Source: Mastigias papua (taxonomy: Eukaryota; Cnidaria; Scyphozoa; Rhizostomeae; Mastigiidae). From it: a stretch of 64,000 nt of DNA. Position 1 is the stretch's first letter; the number at the start of each line of letters is the position of its first letter. Where the stretch lies: NCBI GenBank assembly GCA_964019165.1, contig OZ025279.1, positions 5,498,341-5,562,340 on the forward strand, in the 5' to 3' direction. Under the pieces are notes generated by a model that had not been told where the DNA came from, did not search any database, and saw only the letters and a program-made list of their open reading frames with translations. The position numbers were made by a program, and so were the translations under genes. Positions 1 to 11,162 of this stretch are shown in pieces.

Positions 1-195
1 ATTCCAAAACACTTAACTTGAAAGGACGATCTTGCTTGCCCTAAGATCCAAAAATTATTGTCTGTATATGTTTTGGCGCATTCAGGATTTTTGATGAGGT
101 GTTATCCTATGGCCGAATCACTTTTCATTTTAGAATTAGAGTTTTTACACATACGAGGTGGCTACTCTCTTATTACAGTGTTTTCCGTCAATATG
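1..195 (-). mobile_element. Penelope-like element 3' fragment, tandem copy 2
   Basis: This stretch is a diverged direct repeat of 482-665; both share blocks such as the run near 28-40 (atcttgcttgccc at 507-519) and the segment around 110-190. Read on the minus strand, the better copy continues a PLE GIY-YIG endonuclease region, so this is the end of a second tandem PLE copy cut by the window edge. No open frame survives. Confidence 0.5.
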
Positions 196-245
196 ATTGA
201 TACAAAAGTGATGCTGTCACTATAGCACGTAATAACAGGAAAATT

Positions 246-300
246 TTTAGTCTTTTTTCATCCGACACTCGTCAGAGTACTATACGTCGGATAGCGGCGG
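246..300 (-). ncRNA. Degenerate hammerhead-like motif between tandem PLE copies
   Basis: On the minus strand the motif CTGACGA is followed by a short arm and GAAAA, as in the well-formed hammerhead at 33996-34036. The surrounding bases (cactatagcac at 210-220, catccgacactcgtcagag at 261-279) match that palindrome. Here the cleavage strand no longer pairs, so activity is unlikely. Position between two tandem PLE 3' ends fits a PLE pseudo-LTR. Confidence 0.35.
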
Positions 301-399
301 AAAGGTAAACCAAATGTATTGCCAGAAGTGGGTACACGTGATATGGTGAATAATGCATCCAGTTGGTCCTATGATTGGCGAATGGGCATCTATTCACTG

Positions 400-1065
400 T
401 TGTTTACGTGAAAAGTCCAAGTGTGAAAATGAACCCTTTTGTTTAAGCAAGACTGGGTTTCGAGTCTTTTTGTAGACTGATTCCAATGCACTCAAATTAA
501 AGGAAGATCTTGCTTGCCCAATTATTCGAAAATTATCGTCCGAATATGCTTTGCAGCATTCTGGATCTTTTGATGAGATGTTGTCCTATTGTCGAATCAC
601 TTTTCTTTTTGGGATTAGAGTTTTTGCACGTACGATGTGGCTGTTCTCTCATTGTAGTGTATTTCTTCCTGGTGCTCGTGGGTACATGTTGTTTTATTGT
701 CTGCTAGTTTCTGCGTAGTGCGCCCTACGTACCGAGCTTCATATCGGTACGAAAATTCAGAAATTACACAGCTTTATTGAGTGGTAGGGACACTATCTTT
801 TTAATAGATGGTAGGATGATCCAAGTGTTACAAATCCCACGAGGTTCCATAGCATTGAAGCAAGGTGTAATGGCTTTATTAATTTGGTTTTCAAATTTTG
901 ACGAACCACTTCCAATCCAGGGGACTGAGCAATTCTCAGGGCCAGGCGGTTTCTCTGATGAAAATCTGGCTAGTTTGTTCAGGCTATCTTTCGTAGGCAT
1001 TATTACTTATTCTTATTGTTTCACTATTGCACGAATAAGCAATAGTGAAATGGTAAGACAATACT
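400..1065 (-). mobile_element. Penelope-like element relic: RT C-terminus and GIY-YIG endonuclease
   Basis: Minus-strand reading from about 1000 to 764 gives a protein segment with KPPGPENCSVPWIGSGSSKF, a linker typical of the region between reverse transcriptase and endonuclease in one PLE family. After a stop near 764, another frame resumes around 740-690 with YEARYVGRTTQKLAD, the Y-x-G part of a GIY-YIG nuclease. A third frame at 680-480 continues with KQHVPTSTRKK and a decayed C-terminus. At least two frameshifts and one stop make it non-functional. A 12-bp hairpin (ttcactattgc arms) sits at about 1020-1050. Confidence 0.7.
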
Positions 1066-1138
1066 GAAGTCTTGCAGTACCAATAGACTATTCATTTTTA
1101 TGTTACCTCAATTACATGACTGCTTATTCTCATATCAG

Positions 1139-1261
1139 GTAGATGTTCCAACTGTTATGAAAACAATGCAAGAGAATGCAGGAAAAGCAAAGAGACTTAT
1201 ACTTCACGCAATACCAAAAATCGCAGCAATGGATTGGACAAACATATTGAAAGCCAATCAA
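1139..1261 (+). CDS. Candidate internal exon, unknown protein
   Basis: A 123-bp open segment is bounded by a pyrimidine-rich acceptor ending in catatcag and a donor reading CAA/gtatga. Both ends are phase 0. It encodes 41 residues, including VPTVMKTMQENAGKAKRL and IAAMDWTNILKANQ, with no stop. I recognise no domain, and no partner exon was found nearby. The neighbouring stretch on the left is a PLE relic, so this may be host coding sequence or part of another repeat. Support is splice-site logic only. Confidence 0.3.
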
Positions 1262-1269
1262 GTATGAAT

Positions 1270-2511
1270 TCTACCCTCACCTTTCGAAATATTTTCAAAC
1301 TCCCCTTTGCCCCTTTGTACTAGCTGCTGAGCAGAATTCTACTTAGAAGACATGGAGAAGAGATACGTATATTATTTTTGAAGAATTTTGGTATTTCTAC
1401 AGCCCTTAATGTTATGTGGAAAAAGAAAATTTAATATAATATTGAAGAGAGAAAGATTTTAAGTAACTGCATATTGATCATTTTTATTTGGTACTCGGTT
1501 TCATCAGTACCTACTTATGGGAAAATTTTCTTGATTGTGTTGGAGAATGCTATAATGATTTTATATTTGTAGGACACGCTGCAGAGTGCTGTGATGTAAG
1601 AACCACTCTTGACGACAAAACCGTATAGGATATCTGTTGAACCCATAGTGCAGAGCCTAAACTTTGCTATAATGAATTTGTTAGGACAGTGGTATGTTTG
1701 AAAAGTTATTTTAAGAATATTTTGACAAACTCAACTATTATGCTCTGACTTAGAATTCCAGATTTGATTTCAAATAGCAGACCACTATGGTGTCCAATTG
1801 AAAGATAATCTTAGGTGATACCAGTTTTTTTTTACTTACGTCTATAGTGCTTTCTGTCTGCAGATACATACACAATCCTGAGATAGTTTAGATCAGGTGG
1901 TTTGGATATAGTAAGATAAAACGTCTTCAAGATGAAGTTTTTTCCCTTAATCGCTTTATCATAATGCAGTAAATAAGTTTTGATGCTCTCCGTAATGGAT
2001 TAATCATGGTGCATGAATTGGATGCTTCATAAGTACAAGCAACTTTTTAGTGACTCTTGGCCTTCCATAATTGTTTTCAAAAGGATCCTTCAATTACAAG
2101 AAATTATTTGTCAACAGAAGCATATGTTGCTATACACCAATTTTTGTGCCAATTAATTTACAAATAAGTTTCTAGCATTTAGTCACGTTTCACTGCTAGC
2201 ATGCTATCATATATTGGAGTTGCTGTAGAGAGCATGCAACTTGCAACTTTTATCCTGGAAAATTTACATTCCTTTGAAAACAAAAGCTTAAACTGCAACC
2301 TGCTGAATGCATTATTCGACATATTGTGCAATGATTATTCCTTATCTCCAACACTAGAACTGTAAATCACCCTCCACTTTTAAAGTGTCAAGAGCATCAT
2401 CCTTATACATTAAAGGTGATGTTGAGCTAGAGTTGCCTAAGTAATCTTGAAATGCATCTTGGTGCATTGCAGCTCACACCTAGGACAGCTGAATTTATCA
2501 AATGATGAAGA
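1270..2511. other. Intergenic, no gene seen
   Basis: AT-rich sequence without credible open frames or recognisable repeats on either strand. If the exon at 1139-1261 is real, this is intron. Confidence 0.5.
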
Positions 2512-2514
2512 TAA

Positions 2515-3183
2515 GGCCTGGTTTGAGCGCCGTGCTCCTCATGTGCCGAACTAAATTCTTGACTTAAGCACATGAAAGGCACGGCCTCTGATTCTGTTAA
2601 TTGCGGTAGTTTGAGTTTTGTAAGGCAAGTATACTTTGGTACGACAGTGCTTGCCGTACAGCACGACTCTGGCACTGCGTTGTTTCAAACGCCATGCTTT
2701 TCGTGTGCCGGACTAAATGCATAATTCAGTTTAATTCATTTTCATTGTTGTCTTTTTACAATGAGCGTTGGAATAAGATTGCCGCAAGTTCTCCCACCAT
2801 CCATTATTAAGAGAAAATCTTCGGCATACTCTCCTTGGTTAGCGATTCCGTGGCTCTTTCTGATGCTGTTAGCAACAGCACTAGCAAACTAGCTGTTTTT
2901 ACTCTCCTCCTTAAAATCCCCATCATTATGCTTACTCGTGTTTCCGAAAGTAGGCGTCCTCACGCATTTAGTCCAACCAAGCGTCTTAAAACTATCGATG
3001 GCATGATATCCCTTCTGTCTACCATGATTATGGTTGGTATCACGGGAACTTTTTCATTACTTCATGTAAAGCATTGCACATTATGACGGGTGTTTAAATT
3101 GGTTGCCGTGCTTATGTCGAGCTATCGTCGCGTCAAAGTTGCTTAAGTTCGGCACATGAGGAGCACGCCGTTTAAACCAGATC
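2515..3183. mobile_element. 669-bp MITE with inverted ends and TAA target duplication
   Basis: The left end (GGCCTGGTTTGAGCGCCGTG and on to about 2553) is matched in inverted orientation by the right end (about 3145-3183, reverse complement GATCTGGTTTAAACGGCGTG). The core of about 20 bases ending in cctcatgtgccgaact is identical. TAA flanks both ends (2512-2514 and 3184-3186), the 3-bp duplication expected of PIF/Harbinger elements. A second subterminal copy of the gccatgctt/gtgccggact motif occurs near 2690. No transposase is encoded, so it is non-autonomous. Confidence 0.75.
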
Positions 3184-3639
3184 TAAGACTTCATGTCATT
3201 ACCAGACATTGATATTCTTTTTAGCACTCGTCTGATCATCACAGAAACTCAGTTCGTAATGTCTTTAGGCCCAATATAACTCTTACTGATCAAGTGACTA
3301 ATTGAAACTTGCATAAGAATATCAAAGAATGGTCACCTTGCTATGTCCTTAGCATGTAAACTCATTCTCCAGGCTAAAATGACGTCCACCTTTGAAAAGG
3401 ACGTTTATCGGATGCTCAACTGATCATCTAGCAAGTTTTACTCTGCCGAAGATCATAGTGCCAGTTTCCAAGGAAATATTATTAGTAGATTTTGTTAGTA
3501 AATGTTTTACGTTTATGTACTTTGTGAGTATACAGCTAATTGAATGTGGGGTTAGTGGCCAAGCAGTTCTAGCAGTTCAGCTAGTTTCCGTTACCAAACT
3601 GAAGCTATGCTTGGCTGTGAGCAACTAGACGGGCGACTT

Positions 3640-3810
3640 TCCAGATATACGACCAAATCAACTCGCTCCGCCGCCCTTTGGAAGGGACGTTAATTTTTGG
3701 GTCCCATGCCTGGATGCGGCATTCGCTGTAGGCCTTAAGTAGCTGCAAGTGCTAGTTATAACAGCCTACTCAAAATAGGGTAAACAACAACAGCAACAAC
3801 AGTTATGAAG
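3640..3810. repeat. Dispersed repeat fragment with AAC-rich tail
   Basis: The block begins near ctcgctccgccgcc, a sequence also seen around 17999, and ends with an (AAC)n-like tail at 3785-3805. A simple-sequence tail suggests the 3' end of a retroposon, but no coding remnant is visible. Confidence 0.35.
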
Positions 3811-5141
3811 TGTACTTGCATCATCCTGCGACTGAGAAGAAGTTGTGAATATTGAGTAATTTTACTTCCTTGTTTCATGTCAACTGATTCATGCTCCTCT
3901 TTGGTACCCTTCTCTGAACGGTCTGTTGTCTTTCGTATTGAATGAATTTACATATCTTCCCATCTTTCCTTAGTATTCATTGCTTTGTGTATTGGCGTCA
4001 GAGCATATTGTCATAGTCCTTTACCATAACTGTCGACCTAGATTTACAGTAGTAGCTATAGGGGTCGGTTTCAATTTTTTGCCGTGTTTGAACATGTCAT
4101 TATTAGCTATCTTTGATGCAAGAAAGAAGATACTCTTCTCGTTTGAACAATGAAGCAAGGCCCAGTGAGGACCTCTGGTATTAGAAATAAAGAATAGAAC
4201 AGTGCTCCATACGTTGGACATCTCCCAAACCTTTCACCCCTCGACTTAGGGTTTGGAAATATTGTTATACTGGAAGCATCTTGTTGGTTAATAGTGTAAT
4301 GTAAATTAAACCATTTATTGGTCTAGAAAAACTATGTCCTTGTTATTGAAATTTGGAATAGATTTGATATCATGGAAGAGCATTAATTATCAATGGCTCC
4401 ACTCATTACTAGTTCTATGGCAATCAACGTAGGTTGTAACAATGGGGAGCATTGTATACCGACAAAATGGACTACTGCCAGCTGAAAGGAGAAATCTAAT
4501 GATGAAGGAGTGTTTTATCTGGTTGCTACGCCTTACATTTTTCGAAGACATTTTACAACGTAGAGATAATCAGACTTATGCTTTTCGATCGTATCCTTTG
4601 TGTATTACTCAAATTCTAAAGTGTAGCTTTTTGACATGAACATAGCTGTTCCGAATATCACCAATGGCAGTCGTTAACATCATATACGAGAATCGCATTG
4701 AAATAACTGATTCAGGAGAAAAGTCAGGTGGCGAACCACGCTTAGTTTCTCCCCATTTCTCTATCATGAGTTCCAAATATATCTGAAAAAGTTAGATGCA
4801 TGGATGCTTGAAGTCTATTGAATGTACTTAGAGAGAATGATAAATGGATGACGTTTGCAGAAAAAAATTAAAGCCAAACATAACTGAATCATGCGTGGTG
4901 AAGAACTATGAGATTGAGCCATTCGAACATTGCGTACAACAAATTGACTGGAAGTCATACTGATTCTCTGGTCTCCCAATATTTCTATTGGAAAGTAAAG
5001 CTCCATTGCTGAGGCAAAATTGCACCTACTGTACTCTTTTTATTGATGGTACTCTCTTTAATAATCTTCTTTGAGCTGAACAAAAGTTTGTCTTTAACTT
5101 ATTGAAAAGCGATCTATTTGTTTTTTGCAATTTCATTTTAA
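3810..5141. other. Intergenic, 3' flank of the ankyrin gene
   Basis: No gene or repeat family recognised. The right edge should contain the 3' UTR of the minus-strand ankyrin gene; no clear polyadenylation signal was identified. Confidence 0.45.
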
Positions 5142-6534
5142 TCACTTACATACTTTTACATTGTTTTCATATGGTATTGATTTTATTCCTCCAATTGCTT
5201 TTACATCATATCTAGCATCTTTTCCTCTGGCTTTGAGGATGCTTGACCCCCTTTTTCTTGGCTTGTCCACAGATACACGTCTGATAAAGCCATTTGACTT
5301 TAGTGGCTGCACCTTCCCAGCTTGTCCAGGAATGGCTGGGGGTAATGGTACCTGGCTTATACTATACGCCTTAAATATCTTTATTAACTGCTCTTGCTGT
5401 CCTCGGTTTCGTGATCTTTTGGAGGTTGACACGTTTTCGCCATAGTCTATCCCTGCTTTCGACATTGCTTCAGAGCGTGCAGAGAGCTGTGTTTGCGGCC
5501 GAACAATTACATCATAATCTCCTATTGCTTCTGTCTGTGACTTGTACACTTTATCTGTTGGATCTTCTTGCATTGTAGATTTGGTTGCTGCTCCACGTAC
5601 CGTCTTTCTCTCCGCATTTTGCCCATATGCCTTCTTTTCCGTTGTCCTCTTTTCCGAGCAAGCGGTCGGCGCCTTATAATTAGTGTCAGTTAGTGCAATT
5701 ACATCAAGATTAACTGTAGCTGAGGTTGCCTCTCTACTCCAAGCTTTTTGAGCTTTAGTACTGGTTGGTCGTTGCTGTAGATGTTCATAAGACTTCTCAG
5801 AAAGCATGCGAGGCATCGAAAATGGCCTCTGAAGGATATCAGACCTGTAATCATTTCTCCCCTGAGCTGTGTGTGATCTTGTGCGCGTGTTTCTTCGATA
5901 TTGTGAGCTCTCCTGTCTATAGCGCAATAAATTATGCAAATCTAACCATTTGTCTCCATTCCAGTGATTCTCAGTATCAAATATTTGGAAAGAAGCTCCG
6001 CTGTTTTGCAAGAGTTTTGAGCAATCCGTATTTCCATTTTTTTGTGCTAGTAAGTAAGCTGTTAGTCCGTACCTGTTGCGCACATCCAAGTCAACTCCAT
6101 ATGTTATCAATGGCTCTAGTATTTTCTCGATTATTTTTACATCGCCTTCCACTGCTGCATACATAAGGCATGTATTTCCGTCTAAATCTACCCTATTCAA
6201 ATCATCATCTGTATATTGCAACAGCTGATCGAGCAAGAATTCATTCCTTGTTGCGCAAGCGTACATTAGTATTGTTCTCTCAAATTTATCCCTCATATCT
6301 ATATCAGCACCATGATCAAGTAGTAATTGACAAACCGTCTCTCTTCTTCTTCTATTGCTCATAAAACATGCTATCATTAATGGCGTTCGCCCAAGTTCGT
6401 CTCTAGTGTTAACTTTCATTCCGACTGTAAGGAAAACTTGAATTTGGTAAACTCTTTCATTGAAGATTGCAGTGTGAAGGCTTGACATTGTTTTCATTTG
6501 CAGCATTCCTTCAATCCATCTGCAAGTTGGACTT
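5142..6534 (-). CDS. Ankyrin-repeat protein (ANKRD34-like), last exon
   Basis: A long open frame of 454 codons runs from an ATG at 6506 to a TGA at 5142. Residues about 8-175 hold five ankyrin repeats: the first is weak, then clear LGRTPLMIAC, ERTILMYAC, GNTCLMYAA and YGLTAYLLA helices. The remaining 280 residues are basic, Ser/Thr-rich and probably disordered, with several KR clusters. One short ankyrin block followed by a long unstructured tail is the layout of the ANKRD34 family; that assignment is inference. The frame stays open upstream of the ATG to a strong acceptor (ttctgttttcag, exon edge at 6534), so an upstream exon may add residues; an ATG at 6494 matches the start of the first repeat. 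Likely cytoplasmic or scaffolding. Confidence 0.8.
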
Positions 6535-6539
6535 CTGAA

Positions 6540-8465
6540 AACAGAAGTAAAACTAAAGCATAAATGGTTTTAATCTTGCCAATCAACCTGAACCAATTGC
6601 AAAGTTCTGCTTTGCTTGACTCAAAGTTAGTGGCATCTACTCTAAGAATTTTTCTATGGAACATCAATCATAGTTAGTAGCAAAAGGAGTGTATGGAACG
6701 CACAACTCTTAAAATCAGTTGCTATGAATTACTAGTGAACCAACCGTTTCTATTAGCTCTATGAAGTTAACCATCCATTGCGTACTCTTTTGCCTCTTGA
6801 TGTAAGAAAATTTTATTTCCCTATAACCTGAGAATTTCCTGCTTCCATCAATCACTATTAATGCATATACTGCGCAAGCCCTTTTTGTTGCTATTTTACA
6901 ATATGGTAGTCGATTTTCTCAGAAACAGGCTTCAAACCATTATTACGTCAAATTTATATACTGCGAAATGAAATATGGTCTACGTACTATCTTGATGGGC
7001 AAGCGGTGGCGAGACTTTAGGTACGTTTAGGGCTTAACTCAACTTAACCAATTCTCATAAGTTATTTATGATTTCATAGTATGTACTGAGCGTTCTTTTA
7101 TTTAAATTCCCTTGTCATGGCGTTTTTTCAATCCAAATCGATGAGCTTTGCCACAGCATTTATTAGTTTGCAAGTATCCTGGTTACCTTGTGATATAAAG
7201 ATCATGACTTTTCGACGATATTTTGAGAAGTATTTGTCACAATCGCAGCTATTCTGAAGCATTAAAAGATGATATTGTGGTATATGATTGTGGTCAGATT
7301 TATTCAGGTAAATTTGCCGCTCTGTTTACTGTGCGAAATATGGTTGCTTTCATTTTGTCGTATCTTATGGATTTAAAGTTTGTAGAACTTACAAGCCATG
7401 TGAGATTGAAACTTTCCTCCGCTTTATAGCCGCCATGCTGTAGAAATAGAGAAAACTTCGCCTTTACGGTTGACGAAAACTTTGTCAATATATTTTACTT
7501 GGGAGAATGTAACATCAGATCACCTAGTCACTGCGGACATTAAATTGACCCTATGAGACTTGATTAATACGTTGAGCTATAAGGTACAAAGAGGGCGTCA
7601 TTATGCATATTATTGTTGCACTAGACAATAGATAATACAACACGGATTATTGCTCTTTGGAAGTCGTTGCTAATGTTTCTATAGATGTGTACCACTGGTA
7701 AAGAAAATCTTTTTGCATCTGTTGGTAGATAACAATGCTGAATATATGGCTCATACCCTTATGCTGTTCAGTTTATAGTTGGCATCTGAAAAGCTAAACA
7801 GATAATTGCTGTCTGATGTTTCTGGCAAAGTTTGGGGAACTCGCTACAACCGACAGAAATATTAATACACTTGTAAATTGATTTGTCCTCTTTGTTCAAC
7901 CGGCATATTGCATTCTAGCGCCTATTGCATATACCGGTCGGTGCTCGTTAAAATTTCTGAAAAAGAATTCACAGGACAATTTGAGTTTTTCCGTGGAAAA
8001 TTAATAGAAAGTAAAAGAATAAAAAATGTTCTTGTTCTCCGTCCATGCCTTCAAATAGTTTCTCTTGTGGTATGGCAGTCTTTTTTGGAGTTTCTCGCCT
8101 CCCAATTCGCTAGTACTGAAGCATATTGCTTGAACGCAGACTCACTCTAGAAATGCAACCAGAATTTGAGATCAAGCATTCTTTGCAGCAAACTCTTCTT
8201 CTTACACTTTGGCCCTAACAGCCTCTGTCTACATCTACCAAAAAACATCCTAGGGCGTATACCTACACGATAAACATTACAATCAACCCAACATGACATT
8301 TATCATTATTATTATCGTAGAGTTGTCTTTGGCAAGCTCTAATGCAATCAAATCCCGAGCTACCACTGACAACCTAGGGTGATCGAAGGTTACATATTAG
8401 TTAGGAATTCAATTTAAATGAAACTGCGGCAGAAAAAGAATAAAACAGAAAAGACAAGTGAAGGA
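6540..8465. other. Intergenic or upstream intron, no gene seen
   Basis: No convincing coding segment, RNA or repeat family. If the ankyrin gene has upstream exons, part of this is its first visible intron. Confidence 0.45.
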
Positions 8466-8469
8466 AATA

Positions 8470-8765
8470 AAAGAAAAGAAAAGAAAAGAATAGGAAAAAA
8501 GGTTTTACAAGTAAATGAAGACATGTCAGGCAATTGTCAGAACCTCTTTCGTTTAGAGGCAGTCTCCTGTGGAATGCTCTAGATGAGGGCTGAAACATTG
8601 AAAAGTTTTAAAAGGGGGATCAAGGATTGGGATGGCAATGCCTGTAAATCTTTAATTTGTAAATAATTTTCTTTTATTACTGTAAATAGTTGGTTTAAAT
8701 TAGTTTTTAGTAGCTATGTATTAAACCAACTTTAAATAATGATATATGATATGATAATTCTGGAT
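8470..8765 (+). mobile_element. CR1/Jockey-like LINE 3' end
   Basis: A decayed frame near 8540-8665 reads SFKRGIKDWDGNACKSLICK then stop, the usual C-terminal finish of reverse transcriptase ORFs in this LINE group. A 3' UTR follows, ending in accaactttaaataatg with short ATG-rich repeats at 8740-8758. The same tail occurs at 13905-13925, so both belong to one family. The 5' part is lost, as is typical of truncated LINE insertions. Confidence 0.55.
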
Positions 8766-9479
8766 AGTATTGTTACAAGGAATGTTGATATCCTTTTTCA
8801 GCTGTTTTACATCTTCCTCATTATTTCTTCGACCATGTATCCTTCTTCTTCTTCCCGCCTTACTACCTTTTGAGACCTAACTGATATGCTACCCTAACGC
8901 ATGCGGCTTTAATAACATTCGCTCTTGGTATTCTTGGGTCTTCATTTGATTCGATGTTATACATGATGAAAAAGTTAGGTATCGACAATATTACCTAAAA
9001 AGCAATCATAAAAAAAATTATGAACTTTGCTGTAAGGTATACGTACTATGTGCTTTGTAGAAGAATCAAGGCGTCGATAAACCCCTAACTATTAGACTTT
9101 TAATCAAATTTCATTCGTTTTTCTTTTTTTTGCAAACTTATTTACGTCTTCTTTGTCTCTTCAGTATATATTCATGGTATTTTATAGTATGTTACTTTAC
9201 CACTACTTTACTATTTTTTATGCAGACCTGCCAATTATATATTGCCTGTTAGTTAGTGAGATGCATAATTGTACTTTTTAAATTTTTTTAAAAATCGCTT
9301 TCACTTTTTAAATTGTTGACTGAATGAATTGTTGAATGACATGAAGTTTTAGAAACTCTTTGTCGTTAACGCACAATGTACATCACTCTATCTGAAAAAC
9401 AACAGAACAATGGACATATGGCCATTCCCCCCCCTCCCTCTTTCAAATACACACGTCATCAGGACGTCATGCCTGAATA
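8766..9479. other. Intergenic, no gene seen
   Basis: AT-rich sequence with a short C-tract near 9426-9438; no coding or repeat identity assigned. It may include the 3' UTR of the LINE that begins at 9480 on the minus strand. Confidence 0.4.
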
Positions 9480-9870
9480 GAAGTAGTCATGGTTAACAAT
9501 ATCTCATTGGTCTTGGTCTGAAAGCTGTTCAAATTTTTCTAGCAGTTCCCGACAACCACGCTTTCTGCAATGGTTCCAGTCCTGGTTTGAAGTCGATTTT
9601 TTAGATATTTGACAATATTCATCATTTCTTCATAATTGTTCCTACTACGCCAATGACAATTGGTAGCTCATATTTCAAATCTATATCATGCTCTAGTTTT
9701 CTTTCTCTTTCTTCTCTACTGTGGTATCGAAAAGGCAAGCTACATCGATAATATAACACATTCTGTCCTTTTCATGTAGCAAGACTAGGTATGGTTTGTT
9801 ATGCTCTATTTTTATTTTTGTTTTCGAGGGAAAAATCCCATACCATTTTGATTTCTTCATTTTCTAAGAC
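9480..9870 (-). mobile_element. R2-type LINE, restriction-like endonuclease part
   Basis: Minus-strand frames read VLENEEIKMVWDFSLENKN, then IEHNKPYLVLLHEKDRMCY followed by IIDVACLFDTTVEKKEKEN. These match the C-terminal restriction-like endonuclease region (RPDIVV...IDVACPFD) of R2-type LINEs. A later segment, ELPIVIGVVGTI, is the conserved strand after the active-site region. Frameshifts and stops break it. It is the same element as 11163-12800; the hAT insertion at 9878-11154 separates the two halves. Confidence 0.7.
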
Positions 9871-9877
9871 AGTCATG

Positions 9878-11154
9878 CAGGGGCGGATCCAGGAATAAAA
9901 CTGACTGCTGCACAACATAGGAAATATTTAAGGCAAGGGCGTGACTCAAAGCTGGCTGGTTGCCACGCCTAGTTTTGTCAGTATCATACATATATTTCAG
10001 CTGTTCACATTATCTGCTTTTCTTTCAGTGGTTCTCTTTTCTTGAAACACATAATAGACATCATCCGAAACAACAGTAAGTGCTAACAAAGAAATGGTAA
10101 AAAGAGGTCTAATATGGATTAAAAATATATCATTGTCATTCGTTTGTCCAATCTGGTTCCATATCGATATCAAAAAATACAAGCATTCCACTTTTATAAG
10201 CGATTTATAAAATATCCCCTTCCGCAGCACAAAAGTCGACGACGTCATCGATAGCATGACATTCAAAGCTAGCAATCTTTGAGGTTGTACTGTCTTTGTT
10301 CGGCTGTGCTGTTTATCCCTATCAGCATGCAATCTCTTGGTTCTGTTACTTGTTCTGCAGTGCGACGAATGATTTTCTTTCCATTTGATGCTTACAAAAT
10401 GAAGACAGTTAGGAAGAATCACGAGCCACGTTTAGAACTACCTACCCCCAAAGTGAGACGTAATTATTGATTAGCCCCTCAGTTCTGAAATCCACGAACA
10501 GTGTCTTTGACAATATGCTTCCGGTAACGGTATTTGTCTTCGACGAGGGAATGAACAACATTTGTACCTAGAGGCATGAAAGGCCTAAGACTTGTCAACT
10601 GACTCATCAAGATGTTGAATAGCGTCTCTGAGTCTGAAGCATCAGCCATCAAAGACACTGAATCTATTGTGCAGTGCAACTTAACAATTGTGCAGCGAAA
10701 ACTAACAATCGTGCAGCAGAGCCTGATAATCGTACAGTAAAACTTAACAATAGTGCGGATTACTGGTGATTTGATTTCAGGATTGTTTTCTTTTATCTCA
10801 AATGTCAGATCATTGTGCAGCATCTCAAATTCTCGACAATGGTTTGTGCAGCACATCAAACTCGTAATGCTGCACAATAGATTCTACTGCATCACAATCG
10901 ATTTAGAGCGCCTTACAATTGTCTCCTATCGCAGCACAATAGTACTCTGGCAGGCTACAATGCACACACAATAAGCGATGAGCCAAATATGGAATGTTCA
11001 ATTCGTTCTCAGCACTCAGCACAAAAGTGATGACGAGACCAGGTACGGGGGTACACAAAGATCCGAACGATGCTGCGGGGGGACTTACGAAGAGTTTTCT
11101 CGAAATTCGACTGCCTTACGTAAGGCTTGTGCATTACCCTGGATCCGCCCCTGT
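9878..11154. mobile_element. Non-autonomous hAT element with 8-bp target duplication
   Basis: The left end starts CAGGGGCGGATCCAGG and the right end finishes CCTGGATCCGCCCCTGT, perfect inverted ends of at least 15 bp. CAGTCATG occurs directly outside both ends (9870-9877 and 11155-11162), the 8-bp duplication expected for hAT transposition. No transposase is encoded in the 1277 bp. The interior has an unusual array of short motifs at 10664-10965, listed separately. It landed in an R2-type LINE ORF. Confidence 0.88.
10664..10965. repeat. Array of ACAATNGTGCAGC motifs in direct then inverted orientation
   Basis: Near 10668, 10684, 10706, 10728, 10747, 10810 and 10838 the sequence reads variants of (ac)aatNgtgcagc, mostly spaced about 20-25 bp. 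From about 10865 to 10960 the reverse-complement motif (gctgcacaat variants) appears about five times. The two half-arrays face each other across roughly 10850. Clustered short motifs in hAT elements often bind transposase, but those are normally close to the ends; here they are internal. Confidence 0.65.
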
Positions 11155-11162
11155 CAGTCATG

